Positions 24,998 to 33,565 of a stretch of 36,859 nt of DNA are shown in pieces (positions within the stretch are counted from its first letter, which is position 1; each line of letters begins with the position of its first letter). The stretch lies in the IMG/VR virus record IMGVR_UViG_3300009786_002507, positions 1 to 36,859 of that record. The stretch is one strand, 5' to 3'. The position numbers and the translations under genes are program-made. Source of the DNA: a virus. The notes under the pieces are model-generated. The model was not told the DNA's origin. It did no database searches and saw only the letters and a list, made by a program, of their open reading frames with translations.

Positions 24998-27875
24998 TAT
25001 GAGGCTCGATAACTTCAAATAACTCTGGTAAATCTTTTTCAAAGCTCTGGTTTCTTATTTTATCTAAGGCTTTACTATAATCATAAAATTCTTGTAAGGT
25101 TGAATCAACATTTTCAGATGATCTGAGACGAGTTATAAACCTAGACACATTTTGTTTTAAATCCGAAGGCATATTTTCATCAGTTGTGTAACCAATATAT
25201 TTGTCTACTAAATTTTCTAAATTTGGAAATAAAAATTTGTTTAGGTAATCCGGCTTGTCGGCAAAGTTAAATATTATTGAATAGTCTTCGTCCTGTATAG
25301 GCCTAATACTTTTTACATCATACCACCAATCAATAAGTTGATCCATATACATGACATTATACATTGTAATAGTTGGCGCTATTTGAACAATAATATTGTT
25401 ATATTTTCCCTCTATTTCGACCCAACGTCTAGCAGAGTCATCAACCTTTGACCATTGGCTTGGATAGCGAGCATATTCGTTGACAATGCCAACGCCGTCT
25501 ATGCTTAAACATAAATCAACTTGTTTAAACTCAGATAGATGTTGAGTTATTTTATTACTTGGGAAATAACTACAGTTTGTAAAAATTTCTAATTTAATGT
25601 GTTTGGCAGCATCTAATTTAACAATTCGTTCTATAAACTTTGCAAAATTAGGATGGATCATTGGTTCACCACCTGTAAATTTAATCTCTTGTAAATTTCT
25701 TAGGCCGTTGTCTGAGATTTTAATATCAGCATCTTCAACTTTTGGCGCCGCCCAGTGTCCAAATTTTCCTCCTAATGCTACATCGTCATCGTGCCAAGTT
25801 GTACTTAAATTACTACTACATGATCGGCAAGCAAGGTTACAATAATTTCCAAAACCTACTTCGAGATATGAAACCGCTTTAGGAACTTGCGGAGTCATAT
25901 GTATAAGTTGTCTATTAGACTTAGTATACTTCATATTATAATCACGCAACGAACTGAGGCGCATACTATTTCCAAAATCTTTAAATCGGGGCCCTGGTGC
26001 TATACTAACTGCATCTTCTTTATAACATTTCTCACAACCAGGAATATGCTTACCTGCTAACATATTTTTTCTTAATTTATTCCAGAAGTTACTATTAAAT
26101 GCATCGTCGACAGAAGTATTTCCGCCCTTCTCTAATAAATCTGGCATCTCATCAAACCTAACGCCCGGGTATTTGTTTTGAGTAATTTTTCCAGAATTTA
26201 ACGGCATGAGCTCTTGTAAATAAACTGTGTCTCCCCAAAACTCAGATTTATCAATTTCGTTATAATGGGTCGCATCAAGATTAAATCGACAACAAGGTTT
26301 TGGTTGCCCGTTGGGTTTATATTGTACATGCATCCATGGATAGATACAAAAGGACTTATTTTCTTTTATTAATAATGTTTCATAAAGATTACTAATCTCA
26401 TTAAACTGTGGCTGATCTTGAAAATCTTTATAATCAATTAGGACATTACTATTTGCTACATATGTAGTACCAACTAAATTAAAAAACTTCTTTTTTAAAT
26501 TATCTAAGCCATGAGATATTTCATTAGTACCTAAGAAAATATCACTAACCCAAAGTATTGCTCTTTCTGTATTTTTAGATCTAAGGTGGTTAGTTATTAT
26601 ATCCGGATCCTCAAGGAGATCCGCTCTTATAAATATATGTTCTTGTTTTTGATATTCTTGCCAACGAGATTTAAATTCTTCCTCAGAATCAAATTGTTCA
26701 ATTAACTCATTTAAATATTGCGGCCATAAAGTAACTCGAGGCCACATAACAGTTCTAATGTATTCAAAATTTTCATATGCTTTAGTGTGTTTTTCAAATG
26801 TGTTTCTATCGCCGTCCCATAATAACATATGTTTCTTTAAATTAATTGTTTCCCAATTCATATCAAAGTGTATAAATTTAATTGGGTGATCATATGTTTT
26901 ATACTTTTTATATGCTAAAACAAAATCTTTAAATCCAGATGCGGGCCCGGCAAAACAATCCATTGATCCCCAGTTATAAAACTTAAACGCCTCGGGATCA
27001 GAAATGGCATGTTCTGTATTAAACAGAAACACTGTACCAGTTATGTTGCCGTTAAAACTGGCCGCCACTCCCCATTTATATGCAAGAGTTTCTAATAGCC
27101 ATTTCTTTTGATTATCTTGATCAAGAACAGGCATATCCCATACTTGATCTATTGCTTTCATAAACTTTTTAGGCTTATCTTCAGGATATGTAAAAATTGT
27201 TTTATTTCTTAATTCCATTGGTAAATTTAGTACAGGTTTACCATTCTTTAAACTTTCGTGTATTAAGTTCCATCCAAAACTTTTAGTATTTTCTTCAGTA
27301 GTGCCGTCGGACGGATTTAAATAGAGAGGCGTATAATTGTCATGTACATTCTTTTCAGACCTGTTTGCTATCCAAAGGTGCTTACGAACTTTTCCTTGGC
27401 CTACATCAGGGCAACCATATTCTTTATAAAGATTTAAATTAATAACAACAGTAATTGGATATAAGAAATAATAAGACCCTGAATTCCAACTTCTTCCGAC
27501 GCTATGTTCTTTTCCGTCAATTATATGTCCCATTACAAGAAATTTATTTTTATCAAGTTTCTTTAAATAATTACGGAAAGCCTGTGCAATAATTGTTTGG
27601 CCTTGCATAGTTGCGCCGGTCCAATGTAAAATTACATAATCATAATCAACAGTAATATTATATTTTTTTCTATCTTTGTTGTCTTTGTTAACTAATATAT
27701 CTAATATATGATTTGGATCTGAATGTAAAATAGGGGTAGATGGGCCCGAGTTTAAATCGACATAATTAAATTCTCTATCAGGATTAAATCTACGATAAAA
27801 AATTTCGAGTGTATTAAAAAATCTTTCTAGATCATCATTAGTCGAAGTAACAAATGCGTGGAAAATCTTTGTCAT
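24981..27875 (-). CDS. Fusion: unknown N-terminal region of about 500 residues plus twitch radical SAM
   Basis: Predicted protein of 964 residues from ATG 27875; a longer reading from 28052 would cross the promoter and the neighbouring gene. Residues 1-500 have no cysteine motif and no family I recognise; visible blocks are VILHWTGATMQGQTIIAQAF, YPITVVINLNLYKEYG, VFLFNTEHAISDPEAFKFYN and WVSDIFLGTNEISHGLDNLK, a possible Rossmann- or transferase-like fold. From about 505 the twitch family begins: FCIYPWMHVQYKPNG (C510), PCCRF, GCEKCYKED, CNLACRSC (C679, C683, C686), FTGGEPMIHPNF and SIDGVGIVNEYARYP. The fusion suggests that the N-terminal region binds or processes the same substrate. A palindromic leaderless promoter drives it. 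Confidence 0.82.
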   Translation of the reverse strand: MTKIFHAFVTSTNDDLERFFNTLEIFYRRFNPDREFNYVDLNSGPSTPILHSDPNHILDILVNKDNKDRKKYNITVDYDYVILHWTGATMQGQTIIAQAFRNYLKKLDKNKFLVMGHIIDGKEHSVGRSWNSGSYYFLYPITVVINLNLYKEYGCPDVGQGKVRKHLWIANRSEKNVHDNYTPLYLNPSDGTTEENTKSFGWNLIHESLKNGKPVLNLPMELRNKTIFTYPEDKPKKFMKAIDQVWDMPVLDQDNQKKWLLETLAYKWGVAASFNGNITGTVFLFNTEHAISDPEAFKFYNWGSMDCFAGPASGFKDFVLAYKKYKTYDHPIKFIHFDMNWETINLKKHMLLWDGDRNTFEKHTKAYENFEYIRTVMWPRVTLWPQYLNELIEQFDSEEEFKSRWQEYQKQEHIFIRADLLEDPDIITNHLRSKNTERAILWVSDIFLGTNEISHGLDNLKKKFFNLVGTTYVANSNVLIDYKDFQDQPQFNEISNLYETLLIKENKSFCIYPWMHVQYKPNGQPKPCCRFNLDATHYNEIDKSEFWGDTVYLQELMPLNSGKITQNKYPGVRFDEMPDLLEKGGNTSVDDAFNSNFWNKLRKNMLAGKHIPGCEKCYKEDAVSIAPGPRFKDFGNSMRLSSLRDYNMKYTKSNRQLIHMTPQVPKAVSYLEVGFGNYCNLACRSCSSNLSTTWHDDDVALGGKFGHWAAPKVEDADIKISDNGLRNLQEIKFTGGEPMIHPNFAKFIERIVKLDAAKHIKLEIFTNCSYFPSNKITQHLSEFKQVDLCLSIDGVGIVNEYARYPSQWSKVDDSARRWVEIEGKYNNIIVQIAPTITMYNVMYMDQLIDWWYDVKSIRPIQDEDYSIIFNFADKPDYLNKFLFPNLENLVDKYIGYTTDENMPSDLKQNVSRFITRLRSSENVDSTLQEFYDYSKALDKIRNQSFEKDLPELFEVIEPHINLTI

Positions 27876-27907
27876 GCAAATATTTAGCCTCGCTAAATAT
27901 TTGCATG
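27873..27907. promoter_or_regulatory. Bidirectional palindromic leaderless late promoter
   Basis: Two 16-bp arms (CATGCAAATATTTAGC and its complement GCTAAATATTTGCATG) flank the spacer CTC. Each strand carries GCTAAATA, five bases, then ATG: + start at 27905, - start at 27875. Unlike the site at 22287, the two boxes do not overlap. No ribosome binding site on either side. Confidence 0.72.
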
Positions 27908-29260
27908 GAACGCCCAGATAAATTACCAAATTCTTTTTGTACTGCACCTTGGGTACACGCATATTACGACTCAACTGGCCAAAGATTTCCTTGCAGTATT
28001 GTCTATATTCATGAACAATCCGATCGTCACAGGTGGGATGTTCAACGCCCACTTGAAGAATGGATTAACTGTGACGAGCAAAAAAATATGCGGCGGGCCA
28101 TGCTTAAAGGTAAAATGTTAAGAGAATGCGACAACTGTAATATAAATTTTGCAGAACAGCGACGAGTAAAAAAAGTATATAAGGATTACTGGAATGATAA
28201 TTATATAGATTTTGTCGATGAGATTTATGAAAAAACATCAGAGGACGGAACAACCACATTTGAACCTATTAGTTTTGATTATAGAACAAACATTAAATGT
28301 AATTTTAAATGTCGTATGTGTACTCCATTTCAAAGTTCAGCAATTTATAATGAGGCGATCGAAAATAACATGTCGGCCGAAGGTATTGTATATTATAATA
28401 AAGATAAACTTAGCGACATTGATTGGATTTCAAAAAAGAAATATGAAGAAGAGATTCTAAATAAAGAATTTATCCAAGCGGCACAAAGTGGAAGGTTAGT
28501 GGATATAAACTTTGCAGGCGGCGAACCTTTGTTGTTGCCAATACATTGGGAAGTTCTTGACACTTTAATTAAAAGCAATAATGCAAAAAACGTAGAAATA
28601 CGATATCAATCTAATTTAAGTGTAATTGAATATCAAGGGAAAGCATTAAAAGATCTTGCAAAAAAATTCCATCGTTGTTATTTTCAAGCAAGCATTGATG
28701 CTGGTGGCCTTGCTGGCGAATATCTTCGCACAGGTCTAAAATGGAGCAAATGGAAAAGAAACTATACTACTTTACATAATGCTTGGAAAGATGATGATAA
28801 CAGAATCATCCTACCACAAATGGCCGTTTCAATTTTTAGTATATTTGGATTTGATGAGTTGTTTGAATATTTGGCACAAAAACAAATTGACACAATTGAT
28901 ATACAAATAGTCTCTGCTAGTGCAAAAATTCTTTTATTAAGTCCATACGCATTACCACCTAAAATAAAAGAAGAATGGATACAATATTATTTTAATAAGT
29001 TAAATCATTGGAAAAATTTATTACATCCAAATATTGTTGATCATTTTGATAGATTTGGGTTACACATACAAAAAACAAAACACGTTCCAGGAGGAACGGA
29101 ATATTGGAACAAATCAGCAACAACGCAAAAAAAGGTCCGGCAAGACAGTTACAAATATTTAAAAAAACTTGACGATATCCGAGGATCCGATATGAACATG
29201 TTTTTACAAAACATTCCATCATTACAAAAATGGTTTAATGAGATACAAGATGACAGATAA
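27905..29260 (+). CDS. Radical SAM protein with N-terminal twitch-like domain
   Basis: Predicted protein of 451 residues; the open frame extends upstream to 27854, but the promoter geometry fixes ATG 27905 (MERPDKLPNSF). FCTAPWVHAYYDSTG (C12), PCSIV (C30, only one Cys where most have CC), ECDNCNINFAEQRR (C75, C78), CNFKCRMC (C132, C136, C139), FAGGEPLLLP and QASIDAGGLAGEYLRTG follow the family order. The C-terminus repeats the KLDDIRGSDMNMFLQNIP helix. First gene of a four-gene operon, overlapping the next gene by 11 bases. Confidence 0.87.
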   Translation: MERPDKLPNSFCTAPWVHAYYDSTGQRFPCSIVYIHEQSDRHRWDVQRPLEEWINCDEQKNMRRAMLKGKMLRECDNCNINFAEQRRVKKVYKDYWNDNYIDFVDEIYEKTSEDGTTTFEPISFDYRTNIKCNFKCRMCTPFQSSAIYNEAIENNMSAEGIVYYNKDKLSDIDWISKKKYEEEILNKEFIQAAQSGRLVDINFAGGEPLLLPIHWEVLDTLIKSNNAKNVEIRYQSNLSVIEYQGKALKDLAKKFHRCYFQASIDAGGLAGEYLRTGLKWSKWKRNYTTLHNAWKDDDNRIILPQMAVSIFSIFGFDELFEYLAQKQIDTIDIQIVSASAKILLLSPYALPPKIKEEWIQYYFNKLNHWKNLLHPNIVDHFDRFGLHIQKTKHVPGGTEYWNKSATTQKKVRQDSYKYLKKLDDIRGSDMNMFLQNIPSLQKWFNEIQDDR

Positions 29261-30446
29261 TTTTTGCATTGCACCGTTTATACATTTAAATAATACGCCC
29301 CGCGGGAAAATTGATCCGTGTTGTGTCTGGGCCGGCGGCGAGATTGGAAACATGGAACGCGGTATTCTCGATGCGTGGGGAAGCGACGGGATGGTTAAGT
29401 TACGTAATCAGTTTCTAAATAATGAACGTCCGGCGTCCTGCATCCGATGTTGGGCGGTTGAAGATTCAGGTAGCAGTCATAGTTTTCGTATACGAGCAAA
29501 TACTGATTTTAAAAAATATTTGCATTTGAAAACACGCCTTGATGCACCTATTTGGTTACAATTAAAACTTGGTGCAAAATGTAATTTAACATGTCGAACC
29601 TGTAGTTCAGGAAGTAGTAACCAATGGCTTAAAGCAGATGCAATAACAGCAATCAAGGAAACAGAACCCAAATTACAAAAAAAGTTACAACGGGAATACG
29701 TTAAAAATAAACAACAAGAATCTTCTTTTATATATGAAGAAAAGTTTTGGCAGGAACTAAAAGACATCACACCAGAACTAGAGTATATTACATTTACAGG
29801 TGGCGAGCCTTTATTAATTGATGAGCATTATGATTATCTACAGTGGTGTGTAGAAAATAACTATGCAAAAAATATTACATTAGATTATATTACAAACGCA
29901 ACTATCGGTATAGACGATCATAAAAAAAACTTATGGAGTAATTTTAAACAGGTTGAATTAATTATTAGTATGGATGGCACCGGAAAACTTGCTGAATATA
30001 TACGGACAGGCCTCAATTGGAATGAAGCAGAAGAAAACATTATGGGATATAAAAAATATCATGACGATCAATTTTCGCTTAATAAAAAGAAGTTTTCGTT
30101 TGTCGGCATAACTTTTTTAGTAAGTATCTATAATATATTTGACATGGCAAAGACTTTAAAATTTTATGAGGACAAGGATATACTTTTATATATAAACTAT
30201 CTTCACGAGCCAGCATGGCAAAATATAAGAAACTTACCTAATACTATAAAACATAAATTAACAGATCTGCCAACTGAAATAACAAACTTTATGTATCAAC
30301 CGGCAACTGGAAGTTTTACATTTTGTGACAAAGTTAAAAAACAAGAAGAAGTATATAAACAAGCAACCCGTAAAACTTTAAATTATGAGAAATTGTTTCC
30401 GGAATGGTGGGAGATGTTAAATGAAAATAGCACTATGCGGCGATAG
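29250..30446 (+). CDS. Radical SAM protein with N-terminal twitch domain
   Basis: Predicted protein of 398 residues from ATG 29250 (MTDNFCIAPF), preferred over 29238 because the family starts just before the FC motif. FCIAPFIHLNNTPRG (C6), DPCCVW (C24, C25), SCIRCWAVEDSGS (C64, C67), CNLTCRTC (C111, C115, C118), FTGGEPLLIDEHYDYLQ and ISMDGTGKLAEYIRTG mark the twitch radical SAM family. The 5' end overlaps the previous gene and the 3' end overlaps the SGNH gene by 26 bases. Nothing identifies the substrate. Confidence 0.88.
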   Translation: MTDNFCIAPFIHLNNTPRGKIDPCCVWAGGEIGNMERGILDAWGSDGMVKLRNQFLNNERPASCIRCWAVEDSGSSHSFRIRANTDFKKYLHLKTRLDAPIWLQLKLGAKCNLTCRTCSSGSSNQWLKADAITAIKETEPKLQKKLQREYVKNKQQESSFIYEEKFWQELKDITPELEYITFTGGEPLLIDEHYDYLQWCVENNYAKNITLDYITNATIGIDDHKKNLWSNFKQVELIISMDGTGKLAEYIRTGLNWNEAEENIMGYKKYHDDQFSLNKKKFSFVGITFLVSIYNIFDMAKTLKFYEDKDILLYINYLHEPAWQNIRNLPNTIKHKLTDLPTEITNFMYQPATGSFTFCDKVKKQEEVYKQATRKTLNYEKLFPEWWEMLNENSTMRR

Positions 30447-31068
30447 TTTTTGTGCAGACCGGGGCGAACCATGGGACCCATGGAGAGGATATCCTACATG
30501 GACAGTGTTACTTCTTGAAGAATTTAATGCGACAGCCGTACAACACGGCGTTGGTGGAGATTGCTTATTTCATTCTTATCAACAATTAATCAAGTGCATT
30601 GACACTGTTGACTATATAATATTTTGTATAACCGAACCAGATAGATTAGCAAATCGACTTAATATACCAATGAATATTGGTATTGCTGAAAACGAATACA
30701 TACCAAATCCTTTGCCACCTATAACTATTCAAAAAGCATCTCAGATTTATTATCGTGAACTTATTAATTTTGATTTTCATAAAATGGCACATAGAGGAAT
30801 TCTAATGCAAATAGACCAATTAATATTAAAGAAAAAGAAAAAATGTATATGGTTTCCTTGTTTTGATACTTCCTTACAAAAATATAAAATTACAAGCGGG
30901 CCTTGCGGTACAACACCTTTAATGACTATAGCAAAACGGAACAAACCATTAATACCACATAGTAATCATTTTTCTGAAGAACAAAACAAGAATATGTTTA
31001 CACTTTTAAAAAATATAATAAGTAACAATACCTTCGGCCCGGCCGATCTTAACACGGAAATATTATGA
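30421..31068 (+). CDS. SGNH/GDSL-like hydrolase
   Basis: Predicted protein of 215 residues. CGDSFCADRG at the N-terminus (G7, D8, S9) matches block I of SGNH hydrolases with the catalytic Ser. HGVGGDCLFHSYQQL resembles block II, IIFCITEPDR is in the position of block III, and PHSNHFSEEQNKNM near the end carries the likely catalytic histidine. Such proteins are esterases or deacetylases, often on glycans. GGAG lies upstream of the ATG. It is embedded between two radical SAM genes with overlaps at both ends, so it probably works on the same product. Block III lacks the usual Asn, so activity is not certain. Confidence 0.68.
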   Translation: MKIALCGDSFCADRGEPWDPWRGYPTWTVLLLEEFNATAVQHGVGGDCLFHSYQQLIKCIDTVDYIIFCITEPDRLANRLNIPMNIGIAENEYIPNPLPPITIQKASQIYYRELINFDFHKMAHRGILMQIDQLILKKKKKCIWFPCFDTSLQKYKITSGPCGTTPLMTIAKRNKPLIPHSNHFSEEQNKNMFTLLKNIISNNTFGPADLNTEIL

Positions 31069-32330
31069 ATAAGCAAGATAGTAAAACATTTTGTATAATG
31101 CCATTTATACATCAAAATATAAAACAAGAAGGTAAGGTATCTGCTTGTTGGCGTTATCCTGATCGCATTGGTGATTATAGGACAAATACCCTACAAGAAA
31201 TATGGAATAGTAACGAAACCCGTGAATTACGTAGGGCATTATCAAACAGTGAAAAACCCGACGGATGTCGCAGTTGTTGGGACTTTGAAAATAGCGGTGT
31301 ACAAAGCACTAGAATGCGCTGTAACGAGGTTTATGCACAATCCTACGGCTTGGACTACGATCAAATATTAACCAGCGTTACAGACGACTACAGTGCGTTG
31401 TACGCACCGAAATCCATAGAGATTAGGTTCGATAATACGTGTAATCTCAGATGTAGGCATTGCAGTCCTACATATAGCAGTCAGTGGGAAAACCTGGCAT
31501 TTCATGAGGATGAAATTAAAGATTTCTTTCATACACACGGCGCCGCACGATTAGAGGAAAAACATATTTCCTTACCGGAAGAAAGGTTTCAAGATTTCTT
31601 GGAACTTATCCCACATTTATGTGAGGTACTAATTGCTGGGGGTGAGCCTCTACAACAGAAGAGACATTACATTATGTTAGAAAAAATGATGCCTTATGCT
31701 AAAGGCATACGTCTCAGTTATAATAGTAACTTAACGAGATTAAATTTAAAAAAATGGAATGTGCTAGACTACTGGCCAGCATTTAAAGAAATTGATCTAC
31801 GAGTAAGTATTGATGGCTATCCAGAGATATACGAGTATTTTCGAACAGGTGGGAATATAAATGTAGTTGAAAACAATATTAAAAAATTACAGCAAGCAAA
31901 GATTAATTTAAATTTAAACACAACTATAACAGTTTGTATATACAATATAACTCGGATGGTAGAGATTGCCAAATATATTACAAGTTTACATACTTGGTTT
32001 CATACTAGTATGGTGCAATACCCTGCCGCAATTAATCCAAAAATATTACCAAAAAAACTAAAAGACACTACAACATTAAATTGGAAGGCCTTCCTTATGC
32101 AAATTGATTCGGATCCAATGTGGGAGGGATGGAATGATAAAGAAAAGGAATTGCAAAAAGAAAAAATTAAACAACATGGTAATTTTGCTATTGACTATAT
32201 GAACAGCGAAGATCTATCGGGTAACATAGAAAATATGTGGAGTTATATTAATGTTCTCGATAAACACAATAATACAAATTTTCTAGACATTTATCCTGAA
32301 TTTAAAACTGTTGCTACCGCAGGAATATAA
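31065..32330 (+). CDS. Radical SAM protein with N-terminal twitch-like domain
   Basis: Predicted protein of 421 residues starting in an ATGA overlap. FCIMPFIHQNIKQEG (C10), SACWRYP (C28, where most copies have CC) and GCRSCWDFENSG (C68, C71) are followed by CNLRCRHC (C126, C130, C133), IAGGEPLQQK and VSIDGYPEIYEYFRTGG. The end keeps the VLDKHNNTNFLDIYPEF helix. Last gene of the operon from 27905. Its final 40 bases overlap the convergent minus-strand radical SAM gene, with coding on both strands. Confidence 0.88.
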   Translation: MNKQDSKTFCIMPFIHQNIKQEGKVSACWRYPDRIGDYRTNTLQEIWNSNETRELRRALSNSEKPDGCRSCWDFENSGVQSTRMRCNEVYAQSYGLDYDQILTSVTDDYSALYAPKSIEIRFDNTCNLRCRHCSPTYSSQWENLAFHEDEIKDFFHTHGAARLEEKHISLPEERFQDFLELIPHLCEVLIAGGEPLQQKRHYIMLEKMMPYAKGIRLSYNSNLTRLNLKKWNVLDYWPAFKEIDLRVSIDGYPEIYEYFRTGGNINVVENNIKKLQQAKINLNLNTTITVCIYNITRMVEIAKYITSLHTWFHTSMVQYPAAINPKILPKKLKDTTTLNWKAFLMQIDSDPMWEGWNDKEKELQKEKIKQHGNFAIDYMNSEDLSGNIENMWSYINVLDKHNNTNFLDIYPEFKTVATAGI

Positions 32331-33565
32331 TCTTTAACATATGCGTTTCTAATTTTATCAATAACATCTGTTCTATGTTTACAAGTTTTTACTTCGCTTG
32401 GAAATGGATATGGATCCTCTAAAAGTGTAATAATACTTTGTATTCCAATGAACCCGTTTTTATCGTTAATGTTTGGTCTATAGACATTAAACTCTTTTAA
32501 AATTTCTTGCTTGTTTTTGGTTGTTAATATATTCCTAGGATTTAAATCGTTCGGAGAATGTAAAATATAAGTATGCCAAGGAGTTATTTTCTCTACTCTA
32601 TTATATTTGTCTTTTGTTCTTAAAGACTCGACCCATTCGTGTACTTTCCAAAAATCAAAAATATTGTATATACTAATTGTCTGATGGAAACTAAGAAACC
32701 ATCGCGTATCAGTTTTTGCTTTAAATGTTAAGTACTTCTCTATATTTTCTTCTACTTGTGCCCACTTAGATGGCCAGCGTATATATTCATTAGTCTTCCC
32801 TACACCATCTATACTAAACTGTAATTGTACCTCATTGAATCTTCCTAAACTGTTTAACCATTTATCAGTTACGTTTGTTAAATTTGATGTAATGTCTAAA
32901 CGCAGATCAGTTCTTCCAATTCGTATAGCCTCATCTAAAATACGTTGTACTTGTGGATCGAGTGTTGGTTCACCACCTAATATTTTTAATCGTTTCATAT
33001 TTGGCAATGCTTCTAAAATATATGTTGCATCTTTTTCATCATAGTTAAAGTCTGGGCGAGGTTTATAATCAGGAATTACATTAGGATTATTCTCTGCTTC
33101 TTTTGCTATTTGACTACTTTCATCCTGATTACACATACGACACATTAAATTACAAAGACGCGAAAGCCTTATATCCCAATCAACTGGTTGTTTAAAATCA
33201 TTACCAGATTCAATATTAATATTGTTAATTTCTGGATGATTCAATTCAAAAAAGTTTTGGCCGTTGCGATAACTTTTTGACCCGGTATCTTCCATTTCAT
33301 AACATTTACGACATTCGTATGACTTTGCATCATTAAGCATATTTGTTCTTATACGCTGATACGTTTTGCCTTGCCATAAGTCTTTTTCAAAATCAACTTC
33401 TTCCCAAAGAATAGGTTTATTATCCTTTGCAATTGCGTCAGGATTCATACAACATAACGTTGCTGTGCCGCGCGGCTGTAATAATATATGTTTAAATGGC
33501 AGAATGCAAAATACATTACTTTCTTTCATTAATTTTTCTATTTGTTTTCTGTTAATTTTTTCCAT
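32291..33565 (-). CDS. Radical SAM protein with N-terminal twitch domain
   Basis: Predicted protein of 424 residues. FCILPFKHILLQPRG (C20), LCCMNP (C38, C39) and ECRKCYEMEDTGS (C85, C88) form the twitch region. CNLMCRMC (C138, C142, C145) is the radical SAM motif, followed by ILGGEPTLDPQVQ and FSIDGVGKTNEYIRWP. GGGGA seven bases upstream supports ATG 33565. It is the last gene of a three-gene minus-strand operon, starts inside the end of the SPASM-like gene by 28 bases, and overlaps the plus-strand gene at its 3' end by 40 bases. Confidence 0.88.
   Translation of the reverse strand: MEKINRKQIEKLMKESNVFCILPFKHILLQPRGTATLCCMNPDAIAKDNKPILWEEVDFEKDLWQGKTYQRIRTNMLNDAKSYECRKCYEMEDTGSKSYRNGQNFFELNHPEINNINIESGNDFKQPVDWDIRLSRLCNLMCRMCNQDESSQIAKEAENNPNVIPDYKPRPDFNYDEKDATYILEALPNMKRLKILGGEPTLDPQVQRILDEAIRIGRTDLRLDITSNLTNVTDKWLNSLGRFNEVQLQFSIDGVGKTNEYIRWPSKWAQVEENIEKYLTFKAKTDTRWFLSFHQTISIYNIFDFWKVHEWVESLRTKDKYNRVEKITPWHTYILHSPNDLNPRNILTTKNKQEILKEFNVYRPNINDKNGFIGIQSIITLLEDPYPFPSEVKTCKHRTDVIDKIRNAYVKDYIPAVATVLNSG

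Noticed and set aside
26628-26635. TATAAATA on the plus strand inside the minus-strand fusion gene
   Set aside because: No start codon at the N5 position and no open frame of interest downstream; probably a chance match or an antisense start of unknown meaning.
27876-28052. N-terminal extension of the minus-strand fusion protein to 28052
   Set aside because: The extension crosses the palindromic promoter and runs antisense to the start of the radical SAM gene at 27905.
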